This document shows positions 11,229 to 21,900 of a stretch of DNA of 64,000 bases, piece by piece. The notes below the pieces were generated by a model that searched no databases, had not been told where the DNA came from, and saw nothing but the letters and a program-made list of their open reading frames with translations. The position numbers and the translations under genes were made by a program. Source of the DNA: Erythroxylum novogranatense (taxonomy: Eukaryota > Streptophyta > Magnoliopsida > Malpighiales > Erythroxylaceae); assembly GCA_029891385.1 (NCBI GenBank), contig CM057233.1, forward strand, positions 27,201,852 to 27,265,851, read 5' to 3'. Positions within the stretch are counted from its first letter, which is position 1, and every line of letters begins with the position of its first letter.

Positions 11229-12453
11229 ATGGGAAGCCGAGGGTTGGATTTGTCGGCGCTGCCAGAAGATTGCATAGAGAACGTTCTCTCGTTGTCGGGT
11301 CCTCGGGATACTTGCCGATTGTCGGTTATATCATCTCTGTTCAGGTCGGCGGCGGAATCCGATGCTGTTTGGCAGAAATATCTACCGCCGGATTATCGAT
11401 CAATAATTGCTAGGTCCGCTGATCCCTCTATCCTCACACGCTTCTCTTCTTTGAAGGACCTCTATTTCAGCCTCTGTGACAACCCTATTCTCATCGACGA
11501 CGCTAAGTTGGTAAATTCTCTCCTCTGTTGTTGATATTTTTCCTTGTTTCAGATAATTGTTTACCCTCCAATATTTATTTCTTTCTTTCATCTATACTTG
11601 TAACACATTTTGCTTTTGGGTCTCATTGTTGGACCTTTGTCTGTATTTATTTCGCGTCGTATGTTAGATGTGTATGCCCAGTAATGATTCATCCGTTTTC
11701 TCCATGTCATTTGAATTCGAAGAGCTTTTGGTTGGACAAATCAACTGGGAAGAAATGTTACATGCTCTCTGCAAGGAACCTGGTGATTGTTTGGGGTGAT
11801 ACTCCTAGGTATTGGAAATGGACTTCTGAACCTGAATGCAGGTATATCTATCTTCCTTTAGTATTGACTACATTGAAGGTCCAATTCTTCACCTTTTCCA
11901 GTAACTTGTTTATATTGTTGAAATATACTATTGTTATTCTTCAAACAGATTTGGAGAAGTGGCTGAACTTATTCAAGTATGTTGGCTGGAAATTCGTGGC
12001 AAAATTAGTGCTTCTTTGCTATCCCCAGCAACATTTTATTCAGCCTACCTGGTGTTTAAATCACCTACTGAAACCTATGGATTTGACTATTCACCTTTAG
12101 ACGTTTCAATGGGACTTGCTGGAGCTGAAAGTCCCAGGCGATCTGTTTATTTGGATTCAGGGAGAGGGCGGAGGCGGGGATACCAAACTGGACGGAGGAG
12201 AATTGGATTAGTAAGCCGGATGTTTATGTCTGGAATGCACGCTCCAGGGCCTGTTGTAGAAAGTGATGGGCCTTATCCAAGAGAGAGGAAAGATGGGTGG
12301 TTTGAGATTGAATTGGGTGAATTCTTTAACAACGAAGGTGAAGAAGGGGAAATTGAAATGAGCGTATATGAAATTAAAGGCGGTAACTGGAAAGGTGGAC
12401 TTATTGTTCAAGGTATAGAAATTAGGCCTAAGGACAAAAAAGGAGGCAGTTGA
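11229..12453 (+). CDS. PP2-B: F-box protein PP2-B type (intact copy 2)
   Basis: Three exons: 11229-11510, 11723-11841 and 11949-12453 (stop included), 906 coding bases and 301 residues. This is the usual size for the family. Donors are TTG|GTAAAT and AG|GTATAT. Acceptors are CGAAG|AGC and ACAG|A. Phases join cleanly. The N-terminus is an F-box (LPEDCIENVLSLSGPRDT, residues about 11-28, then AVWQKYLPPDY), which in this family binds SKP1/ASK in SCF ubiquitin ligases. Residues about 95-301 are the PP2 domain: SFWLDKSTGKKC, WGDTPRYWKW, VCWLEIRGK, ERKDGWFEIELGEFFN and LIVQGIEIRP at the C-terminus. PP2 domains bind glycans in some members. The substrate here is unknown. ATG 11229 is chosen because it is conserved in all three copies and starts directly before the F-box. 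Arabidopsis PP2-B members have the same layout. It is the only full gene in the window. Confidence 0.9.
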
Positions 12454-12725
12454 GTGGGTAGAAGATTGAATTTGTTGAACTACTTGGATAAGTGACTTGA
12501 AATGGGAAGTTAAAGGTGGTTTGAATTGGCGAAGAGACATTAAACGTAGGGGCAAAAGGGTTTGTAACTATGGTGTTTGTCGTAAGAGAGCTTCAGCCGT
12601 TTCTACAATTATGTAAAGTATGGTTTCTTGTCACGTTTTCCCCAGAGCTTTTACTGATCTTTTACATTTGCCTTTATATGGAAAATGAGATAAATGATGA
12701 TTCCCCTCATCCGTTGATGTTTCTT
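12454..12725 (+). other. 3' flank/UTR of PP2 copy 2
   Basis: It matches the 3' flank of copy 3 (45657-45775, then 48641-48836 after LTR E4). Conserved landmarks are GAGAGCTTCAGCCGT and ATGGAAAATGAGATAAATGATGA. Homology stops at 12725. In copy 3 the flank continues to an AATAAA at 48858-48863, but here foreign sequence follows. The native poly(A) signal was therefore probably displaced. Confidence 0.6.
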
Positions 12726-13290
12726 TCTTATTTTTATTTTATTTTGATGCAATGTAAATGTATATTGCACAAAAGAATGATTGTACATAATTCAACGGGG
12801 GCATACCCCAATCCATGGTGTCTTCCGCAGTCAATAACAGCTAGGGACAACCACACGTAAAAACCCAATATACAAGTAAATCACAGAATCTCAGTACACC
12901 AATAACATTCCCTACAAGCGAAAGAAGGCCTATATAGATGGATAAAACTATGGGCCCCAAACCCCAAGCTCCTGCATGAAGTTACCCAAGCAGTCACCAG
13001 TCTCCTAACCAAAAACGTCCAGTAAGACTAGCAAGAAACAGGGCCGTAAGGGCCAACACAAAACAAGAGCATGAGCGTCACTGAATAATCCTCATCCCTG
13101 TGCACCTAAAATAATTGTCGAAACGGTCAAAACATAACAAAAGCACAAAGACAGAGGCAGTCATCTAAGTAGAAATTTTAGAAAGCAGCCCATTGGATCC
13201 AAGGCGATCTCATCATGCCAATGCAGCAAGACCATAGTGAGCACATCACAAACCTGCAATCCAATCCATAAAAACTTAGTTGACCACGTA
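12726..13290 (-). mobile_element. Insertion, possibly 3' end of a non-LTR element
   Basis: Absent from the same point in PP2 copy 3. Its left edge is a T/A run (TTATTTTTATTTTATTTTG), which on the minus strand would be an A-rich tail, as at the 3' end of a LINE or SINE. No protein-coding domain was recognised on either strand. The right limit is unclear. Confidence 0.35.
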
Positions 13291-13790
13291 AAAAAAGAAA
13301 TGGCTCGCCCTTTTAGTTTTTTTAACATAATTATATTATTATTATTATTATTTTGAAATTATATATGGGTTATTATTATTAACATTATACATTGATCATT
13401 ATTATTATTATCCTTAGGTATGATAATAATAATATAAACTTTATATAAATTTAAAAATAAATTATTTTAATTAATTAAATTCATTTTAATATCTTATATA
13501 ATATTTATTAGTAAATTATTAATTAAATAAAATAAAACATTTTGAAAATTAACTTTTATCTAAAACTTAATATTTATTTAAATTATTTTTAATTATTAAA
13601 TCAAATATAAATGAAAGTTTATATATTTTGAAGATAATTTAATCATATAAAAATAAAGATCACCTTTATAAAAAAGAGAGTAAAGATCACTATTTTTATA
13701 CGAATTAAAAATCGAAAGAAACAAAACAAAGTTTATATATTTTGGCTGGTGGGTTTGCTGTTGTTAATGTAGCATAGACGGCGCCAGCAG
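13291..13790. other. AT-rich spacer
   Basis: Very AT-rich with ATT trinucleotide runs near 13325-13410. No gene or recognised element. Confidence 0.5.
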
Positions 13791-13794
13791 TTGT

Positions 13795-13960
13795 TGGGTT
13801 GAATTCACGTGATTTTTAACGTGAATTTAACCCCTTAAGAACGTGGGAATTCAATTCATGGAAGAATTCAAATCATGCTTTTTTTTTAAGTTCCAAATAG
13901 ATGAATTGAATTCAATCTCAAGATTGAATTCAATTCATCACATTCCAAACAAGTTGTTAA
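13795..13960. repeat. Palindrome-rich MITE-like element
   Basis: It contains a perfect inverted repeat with 19-base arms and a 2-base loop (13900-13918 and 13921-13939), built from GAATTCAATT words. A second, imperfect one (TTGAATTCACGT...ACGTGAATTTAA) lies at about 13799-13834. It could extrude as a strong hairpin. No coding capacity. Identity as a MITE is an inference. Confidence 0.5.
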
Positions 13961-14115
13961 CCATGTTTACGTGGGTTTTGGTTTTATCTCTTCTCCTTTT
14001 ACTAATCCTTTTTTTTCCTTGTTTATTGTTGATAGTCTTACATAAAAAGTGTTAATACTGCCAAGTATATAAATCGTTTTTTATTCTGTAAAAGATATCA
14101 TATAAGCATATTTAC
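13961..14115. other. Unassigned spacer
   Basis: AT-rich, with pyrimidine runs at about 13983-14030. Nothing recognised. Confidence 0.4.
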
Positions 14116-14385
14116 TGATGGAGTTTTTCTTTGCCTTCGGATTTTCCCACATTAATTTGGTTTCAAAAATAGTCTCGAAATTTCATGAACACAAAAATTT
14201 GTGGATTAGAAAAGCTGTGCTTGATCATGTATCTTATCTTTGATCTCTGTCACGATTGTGCATCCCATGTAGCTACTTCATGCACGATCATACATCTTCC
14301 TATTCTTCAAGCTCTTTTTCATCTTTTCTTTTATTTATCTTGTTTTCATTCATTAACAAATACAACAAACAACTCTTGAAAACAT
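14116..14385. repeat. Fragment of the Athila-like LTR family
   Basis: Closely similar, same direction, to 51725-52020 (shared TGTGCATCCCATGTAGCT, CATACATCTTCCTATTCTTC and GAGTTTTTCTTTGCCTTC). Non-coding, with no termini seen. It is probably a relic LTR fragment. Confidence 0.55.
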
Positions 14386-14619
14386 ATAACCAATAAAGAT
14401 AATTGGCTATCAGAATAAACAGTTGAGGAATCGATTGATTCCATTGGTGAAAGTTCTTTGAAAGAATCGTTCCAGTGAGGAAGCCACATAAGAAATGGAG
14501 GAGCATGTGAGAAATCAGTACCTCTACATTTGTACTAATTACAAGTTAGCATATACACTCAATTCACATGTCCCAGGGTATGAAAGAAGTTAAGTAAACA
14601 TGATGTATTGTGTTTATAA
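14386..14619. other. Unassigned spacer before foldback
   Basis: No gene or repeat recognised. It ends where the inverted copy of copia B sequence begins. Confidence 0.4.
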
Positions 14620-14803
14620 AAAAGTATAGAGCCAGACTTATTGCAAAGGGGTATAACCAGAGGGAAGCTATAGACTATAAAAAAGTCAACTTATTGCAAA
14701 GGGGTATAACCAGAGGGAAGCTATAGACTATAAAAAAGGCTTTTTATAGTCTATAGCTTTCCTTTGATTATACCCCTTTGCAACAAGTCTAACTCTATAC
14801 TTT
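14620..14803. repeat. Foldback with tandem-duplicated arm at copia B edge
   Basis: Two direct copies of a 50-base segment (14636-14685 and 14689-14738, period 53) are followed at once by its inverted copy (about 14740-14788). The inversion extends to about 14620 and 14803. The inverted part is the normal copia RT sequence on the minus strand, so the left arms are a snap-back copy joined to the broken end of the element. Confidence 0.85.
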
Positions 14804-15108
14804 TCTACCTTACCTCTAGCATTATATTTAGTCTTAAAGACCCATTTACACCTAACAGTCTTACAACCACTAGGTAATTCCACAAAATCCCAAGCGTCAT
14901 TCATACACATAGAAGCCAACTCTTCTTCCATAGCTATTAGCCATTGTGAACTTCGAGGACTAAAAATGGCATCCTGAAAAGAAATTGGATCTGAGTCTTC
15001 AACTAAATTAAATTCATGCTCCTCCAAGTAAATGTAATAGTCTCGGAATTTAGAAGACTCAGTGGATTTATGAATCCTTTTAGATCTCCTAAGTGGAACT
15101 ACAACCAC
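14740..15108 (-). pseudogene. Copia B reverse transcriptase N-terminus
   Basis: The open stretch carries the RT entry region (SSQWLIAMEEELASMCMN, CKWVFKTKYNARGKVEKY, LVAKGYNQR) and ends at the foldback junction before the catalytic palm. The corresponding part of copia A has an earlier frameshift. Confidence 0.75.
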
Positions 15109-15195
15109 ATCCGGGACTTGAGTAGTAATGTCAACTCGTTGAGGAATTTCAACATCATTTCCTGGATTAACGACATCATCTTGAATTAGAGGAGA

Positions 15196-16424
15196 CTAAA
15201 TTGTCTCAAGATAGAAAACAATAGGTGTAGGAATAACAACATGATCCTCTCTGAAATAAAAAACACAAGACTCATTTCTTTCATTATGTTCCATGTCTCC
15301 TTCAAAGTAGACTGTCCGATCTAATTCAATGACTCTAGTAGTGCGATTGGGACAATAGAATCTTGAACCTCTTGAGTTAGTACAATAACCAAGAAAATAA
15401 CCTAAAATAGTTCTAGGATTAAGTTTCTTCAGCTGAGGATTATAAATCCTCATCTCAGCCTTACAGCCCCAAACACGGAAATGTTTCAAACTAGGCTTCT
15501 TTCCTGATATAAGCTCAAAAGTAGTCTTTGGTACAGACTTACTGGGCACATGATTGAGATCATAAACAGCAGTCCTCAAGGCATCTCCACACAGGGACTC
15601 TGGTAAGGTGGAGTGACTAAGCATGCACTTAACCATCTCTATAAAAGTACGATTTCATCTCTCTGCAATACCATTTTGCTGAGGAGTGCTAGGCATGGTA
15701 TATTGAGCCTCAATTCCACAATCTTGCAAGTATCTAGCAAAAGGGTTAGGGTTTCTTCCTGTTTTATCATACTGACCATAATACTCACCACCTCTATCAG
15801 ATCTTACACATTTAATCTACTTCCCAAGTTGCAATTCAATAACATTTTTCAATGACTTAAAAGCATCCAATGAATCAATCTAACTATACCGAGAAAAATC
15901 ATCAATAAAGGTCCCATGACAATAGGAGTAATGGGTCCATAAATTTCTGTGTGAATTATCTGTAATGGTTCCTTCTTCCTAATCATTTTCTCATTTCTTA
16001 CTTTAGCTGTAAACTTCCCTTTCATGCAATCAATACAAGTGTCAAAATCAGAGAAGTCTAGATCATGCAAAATAGTTACCTTAATCAATCTCTCCATTTT
16101 CTCCTTAGAGATATGTCCGAATCGTTTATACCACAACATAGAATATTTTTCAGTAACTCTCCAACATTTCTTTTCAACAACAGCATTAACATCATCATGT
16201 TGTCGATTAAAACTAGAAGAATTAGCAATCAGCATAAACAATCCATCACACATAATTGCAGAACCAACAATAGAAGAATCATAGTATAAAACAACACCAT
16301 TATTGATTATATGGAAAATGTATCTACAATTGTGTAAAACAAAAATTAAAATCAAATTCCTTCTTATGGGAGGTACATAAACAGTATCTTTCAAAAGCAA
16401 ATCATGTCCACTACTCAACTTCAA
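15196..16424 (-). pseudogene. Copia B integrase remnant
   Basis: 15849-16424 holds the GAG-pre-integrase segment and integrase N-terminus (WYKRFGHISKEKME, CIDCMKGKF, IIHTEIYGPI). 15196-15636 holds the core C-terminus ([39 protein letters not shown]). The pieces are in different frames with stops between them. It is somewhat less damaged than in copy A. Confidence 0.75.
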
Positions 16425-16472
16425 GGAAACTACTCCTATGTGCTCAACATTAATATTAAATCCATCTCCAAG

Positions 16473-17390
16473 TTACACTATCAACTCCTCTTTATTTGAT
16501 GTCCGCCTGCTTTTGAACTCCTGCAATGAGTTCGTTACATGAATAGTTACACTAGTGTTTAACCACCATGAATTATGAGGATCATTAACCAGATTTGATT
16601 CAAAATAAATAAAGATTTGAGGTATACCTTTTTTCTTTGCCAACCAGCTCTTAAACTTCACATAGTCACGCTGCCTAAGCCTATGTTCATGAAAAAAGTT
16701 ATAGTTTCCATTAAAAACATGCTTGGACTTAGCACCAAAACTCTCACAAGGTTCTGAAGGTAATGCAGGTTTATCATTTCCCTTCTTCTTAAATTGAGGC
16801 TTACTTTATTTGTTTCTATAGAATTTCTTTTTGTCACCACTCTTGTGAGAAGTTTGATGAACACTGTGGAACTTTCCTTTCTTCGTAGTATGCTTCTCTT
16901 GAATAAGAATAGAAATCAACTCATCAATGCTCCATTCATCTTTCTGAGCATGGTAAGTAGTCCTGAGAACGTCAAACTCATCTCCCAGCACAACTTTCAT
17001 GGCCTTTAACTTGTTATACTAGTTCACAAGCTTCATAACATGCTCACGAACACCATCCACACCGTTATACTTGGTCTTGGAAAGTAAAGACAAGTAATTA
17101 GACTTTTCAATCTTATCAAACTTTTGGAATTTTTCACTAATAGCCTTGAGATAATTTTTGGCATTGTTAGTTTCTGTGATGCTCTCTTTAATAGTCTTCT
17201 CCATTGTGTATTTGATGGTCATCAAACAGACCTTGTTAGAACGAACCTTCTTATCATATTTAACTTTATTTGCAGTGAAAGTCTCAGAAGTGGGTTGTGT
17301 AGGCTCATCCTCAAGGAGAGCAACATCAGTATTAGAAACTACTAAAAATAAATTCAAAGATTCAAGTCAGTCCTCATAATTGGTCCCATT
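16473..17390 (-). pseudogene. Copia B gag-protease remnant
   Basis: Pieces at 17019-17357 (gag N-terminal part), 16806-17000 and 16658-16864 (gag C-terminus, basic) and 16473-16661 (protease start). The protease active-site region reads NSWWLNTSVTIHV, so the catalytic Asp has become Asn and the following Gly is lost. Frameshifts separate the pieces. Confidence 0.7.
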
Positions 17391-18448
17391 AAGCTTTATC
17401 AAAGAATTCAAAGCTGGAAATTGATACAATACAAGGAGATTTAGCAAATGGATCAAGAACTAACAAATTGGGCAAACAACATAGCTAGGCTCTTATGCAA
17501 TTGTAATCCTGCCTAAGGGTCCCGAATTACAACAAAAATTACTCAGAATATTAAATTATGCCCTAAAGCTAATATCAATAGTATAATGAAAACTTAAAGA
17601 CATAATTCAATGAATTAAACAAAACATTAGAAACCACATTGATAAAGACAAACTGATAGAGTAAGTGCATCATTAACATAGTTTCTAATGTATGCCCAAT
17701 AACAACATCACAATAGCATTTTGTAATAATTGGTCTCATAATAGGCAAGCTTACAATTACATGAAGTGAATGAAAATAGTCCAATAACATTCCCCAAGAT
17801 TGCCCCATAGGTTTCAGTTAACACCACAATTACAAAATTAACCATAGTAATCATACAATATAACATTATATGCATAAACTACATTCAAAATTAATTTTGG
17901 TGCATAACTATATAACATTGAGAGTATACAAGACCCCACAAGCCCAAATAATACTATAAACAAGTACAAAAATTTTCAAGGAAAAATTCGGAGAGTACAT
18001 TATATTTTTATTAATTTTAAAATTCAAAAAAAATAAAATAAAATTTGTAGCATTCAAAAAAATTCTCGAAAAATACCATCAATTAGAACTGGCAAGTGGA
18101 GGAAACAAGCAAAATTTGGGAAAAACGACCATTGAAAACGGCAGCATGAGCCTACACATACCACCACTATAAAACCCCTCAATCAATTTCATAAAAGAAG
18201 CCACTAAATAGGTTCGGAAAAAATGAGAGAACACATTTTCGGTTTGCTTTTTTCGAGTTCTTGAGTTTTCAAAAGATGACAACAAATTGAACAAACTTAC
18301 CACACACTTTGACACCAAAATGAAACAAATCAACAATAATAAAAACGATTTTGCAGAAGTAATTAACAAAACTGAAAATTCCCCAAATTTTATGAAATTA
18401 ATATCTCAAAAATTACTCAAAATTAGTAGTCACAATTAGGGTTAACTA

Positions 18449-18460
18449 GCTATGATACCA
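18449..18460 (-). other. Primer-binding site of copia B
   Basis: The reverse complement reads TGGTATCATAGC, one change from the site in copia A. It marks the inner edge of the 5' LTR. Confidence 0.65.
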
Positions 18461-18997
18461 ATTAAAGAAAATTAAACCTGAAATTATAGATTAAATCATA
18501 ATTAATCAATAAAATTAATTAACCCTAGAATTGCAACATGCTAGATTCAATAATTAGATGGACAAATACCTGAAAATTGAGGAGCAATTGAATCTATTGT
18601 TGTTTTCTATGAAGCAAAGTAACAGATGTAGAGGAATGACTACTGCTATTTTAAACCCTGATTAGCAAAAGCTTGTATAGTTTTTCTATAGGGTGACTGT
18701 ATTTAAGGTTTGCTAACAGTGAGGCTTCCTGTACACTACAAAATATGGGTCAAGCCTATCCATCATAACAAGCCCATGAACACAGGCCCAATGAAACATT
18801 TGAGAGATAATTACCAAGCCCAATTATCATAATATCAAATTAAATCAAATTAATAAGAGTTTGTACCAAATTAAGTTTATTATGCTAGTCCATAAAATTA
18901 ATGATAAAATTCTATTAGATAGCGGCGTAACTTAGACTAATAAGCAACTCCCATTTTTCTAAGAATCGAACTGACAACATGAGGCAGTTACTACCAT

Positions 18998-21900
18998 TGT
19001 AACATCCCACCCCCTCCTGGAAGGGTAAAATAGTAAAATTGACATAGGATGAGACTAATAGGGAATATTTAGTACTGTTCATGCATAATAGGATTAATAC
19101 ACAGTATCAGTTGTGTACATGGAATTACGGTATATGCGTTCATGATAATTCCCGGTAATTGAACCGGAAGCAATTTTATTGGGATTAATGTGGTGAATGG
19201 GTTTGGAAAAAATATTCTGAGTGCGCTATTAAGCGTTTTAGATTTTAAGGGATTTTCAGGAATTTTTTTGAAATTTTCTGGAGAAAATTTCCGGACCGAC
19301 AAAATCGCCGGTAATGGCCTAAACATGTTTTGGGGTAGAAAAGGTGATTTTCGTGATTGAAAAATTATTTGGAGTGCACTGTTACATGTTTTATAATTTT
19401 GGGGAATTTCATTAATTCTCAGAAAAATAATTCGGGGAAATTCTCGGACCGGAAAAATCGTCAATTGGCAAACCGGTTGATTTCGGTAGCGAAAATTTCT
19501 ACCTAATGGCACTGTATTATTGGGTATATTATTGTGGGAGTACAATTAGGGTCATTAGAATTAATTGGGTTAATTTTGGACTAGGTTTAATTGATGAAAG
19601 TATCCTCACCATTTGTTAACTAATCATATAATGCCACCTTGCCTCCATTTAATGCTTCCTTACCTCTTAATTTTCGGTGATGTTGTTTATAAAAAGATGG
19701 AAAGAATGAATTTTGTGGTTGAAACTCCTCCACCACCGAAAATTTGGATTTGCTTAAAGAGTGATTTTGTTGACTTTTCCTTTTCATGGAACCAATGATC
19801 TCTTTCCATCTTTCTCCTTCATTTAATGTCCATTTATGGCTTTTATGGGCTTTGCCTAGTGATGCCACGTTGATACCTAAAGCAAGTGATGAAAGAGGAT
19901 TTTAGAATGGCTTTTACTTCTCATCAGAAACTTCTCCATCATTTTTCTCTTCTTTCTTTCATCAAGTAAATCCTTCCTCCTCCAAACTTTACCAAGCCAC
20001 TTGCTTTCCTTGATGGATTATACTTGCAAGGTGGTTGAAGAGAGTAGAGAAAGAGGAAGTTGGAATAGTAGTAAAGAGTTGAAGAAGTTGAAGGTGGAGG
20101 CTTGGTTTGGTAAGTGTTTTAGTTAAGTTTTAAATGAAGTGTTAATGATGTTTTAGTTAAAAGTCATGGTAGTTAGGAGCATCTAATGGGAATTGTGATG
20201 TTATTATTAAGTTTATTGATGCTTTATTTTGATGAGAATTATAGTATAAATTAATGGGTATCAATGTAAGGTATGTTAGGATAATGAATGGTAATGGTTA
20301 AGTTTGGTTTTAGCTTGATTTTGAATTCATATTGATGATTAATTGTGCATGGAAAGGAAGAGGTTAGTGCTGCCAATTTTGGTAGGAATGCCTAGTGAAT
20401 GTAGACATGATATAGGGACTGATTTTGTGTCCAATTAAGATGCTTATGGATGTAGGAAGGGCGTTGGAATGAAAGGAAGTGAATAGAGAAGTAGATGCTG
20501 AAAAATTAACTTTGACCTATTGCACTGATTTAACCATAACTTATTGTGAAGAAATGAAAATGAGGTAAGGTTAGTGGCCACTGAAACTTTGGAATGTTGG
20601 CTTCAATTTAGTGTGAAATAGGTGTTGTTGAATTCCAATGATAGAAGGGTCAATTTCTGTATGGAAAGTTACTGTTCCATTGCCTGTAAACAGTAACCAT
20701 AACCATGACATCTGAGTTTTGTTGATTTTCAGAATTAATTGATATGGAATTAGGGAAAATGGTCTTCATGGAAGTTGTAGCATATTGAGTTATCTTTCCA
20801 TTGCTTCTGATCTTGTTATTTTTAGAATTGTATATTGGGAGATATGAATTGATTACTAATGACTGGTTTTGAGCATTTTGGATGAAACCTAGCTTAAGTG
20901 TGATTTTGTGAGTTTACTGATTGGAGGCAATTTTAACATTTTATGTGGACTGAATTGGTGTGAGTGAGCTTCTGAAAAGTTGTAGAGGAAGAGATTACCT
21001 TGAAATTGATATATGGTTTGCAATTTTTAGAAGTCAGAATTGGGAGTTATGATTTTGCAAAGATTGACCCTACATTAGGTCATGAATGGCTGATCATAAC
21101 AGTAGCTTCCATAACAATTTTGAAATGGTTAGAGATCGAATTGGATGTTGAGTGCTTCATGAAAATTGAAGTTTGAGATGTTATCTTTTCAGGGATATAA
21201 AGTTCTGATTTTACTGACTTGTGTACAGGGAGTTATGCTTGTTATAATATTACTGCTCAAATTGGATGATTTCAGGGACAGCATCATTGATTGAATTATT
21301 TGACCAAGTTAACAATGGAATTGGATTTTTAGTTGTTCATGAAAGTTAGAGATAACATTGTGACCTTGATGAGCATATTTATTGTGCAATTTTTGACTGA
21401 ACAGAATGAGAGTTATTAAATTTGAAATGTACTGTTCTGTTTTAATGGGATTTGAGTAGGCTGTAGCTTTGAAGGGATATTTGACACCCTTAGGGGTGAA
21501 ATTGATTTTTATGATCTTCTTGAGAATTATAGAGCTTTTCATAAGCTTTCCAACAAGGTATAGTTTGCATTTTCAGAAATGTGTAGAAAGAGTTATGGGT
21601 GTTGGAAGTTTGATTGGAAATCAGAAAATAAAGGGAAAAATAAGGGCAATATTTATATATATTACTTGTTGAATTTTGATTTCTTTCGTGAATAACTTTT
21701 CCGTCCGATGTCCGATTGACCTGATTCTAGAGGCATCGGATTCATTGAATATTGAATTTCATTCTATAAGAAATTGGGAATTTTAGGCGGAAATTGGCGT
21801 GGCCGGGTGTGGAACTTTTAATCTTTATTTTATTTAATTGGGGACCTATAGAGGTCCGAATTGCACCGTCGGCGTAATAGGTTTCTGAATTTTGATGAAT

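Larger units (their letters stand above)
14740..18900 (-). mobile_element. Ty1/copia element B, degenerate duplicate of A
   Basis: On the minus strand it runs LTR-like sequence (about 18900 to 18461), primer-binding site (18449-18460), gag, protease, integrase and the N-terminal part of RT, then the foldback at 14740. It matches copia A over its whole length, and the flanks on its LTR side match as well. It is therefore a segmental duplicate, not an independent insertion. Domain pieces are listed separately. The RT palm and everything beyond are missing. Confidence 0.8.

Noticed and set aside
12726..13290. Possible gene fragment downstream of PP2 copy 2
   Set aside because: Read in all six frames by eye without a recognisable domain. 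The A/T-rich edge and absence from copy 3 favour an insertion.
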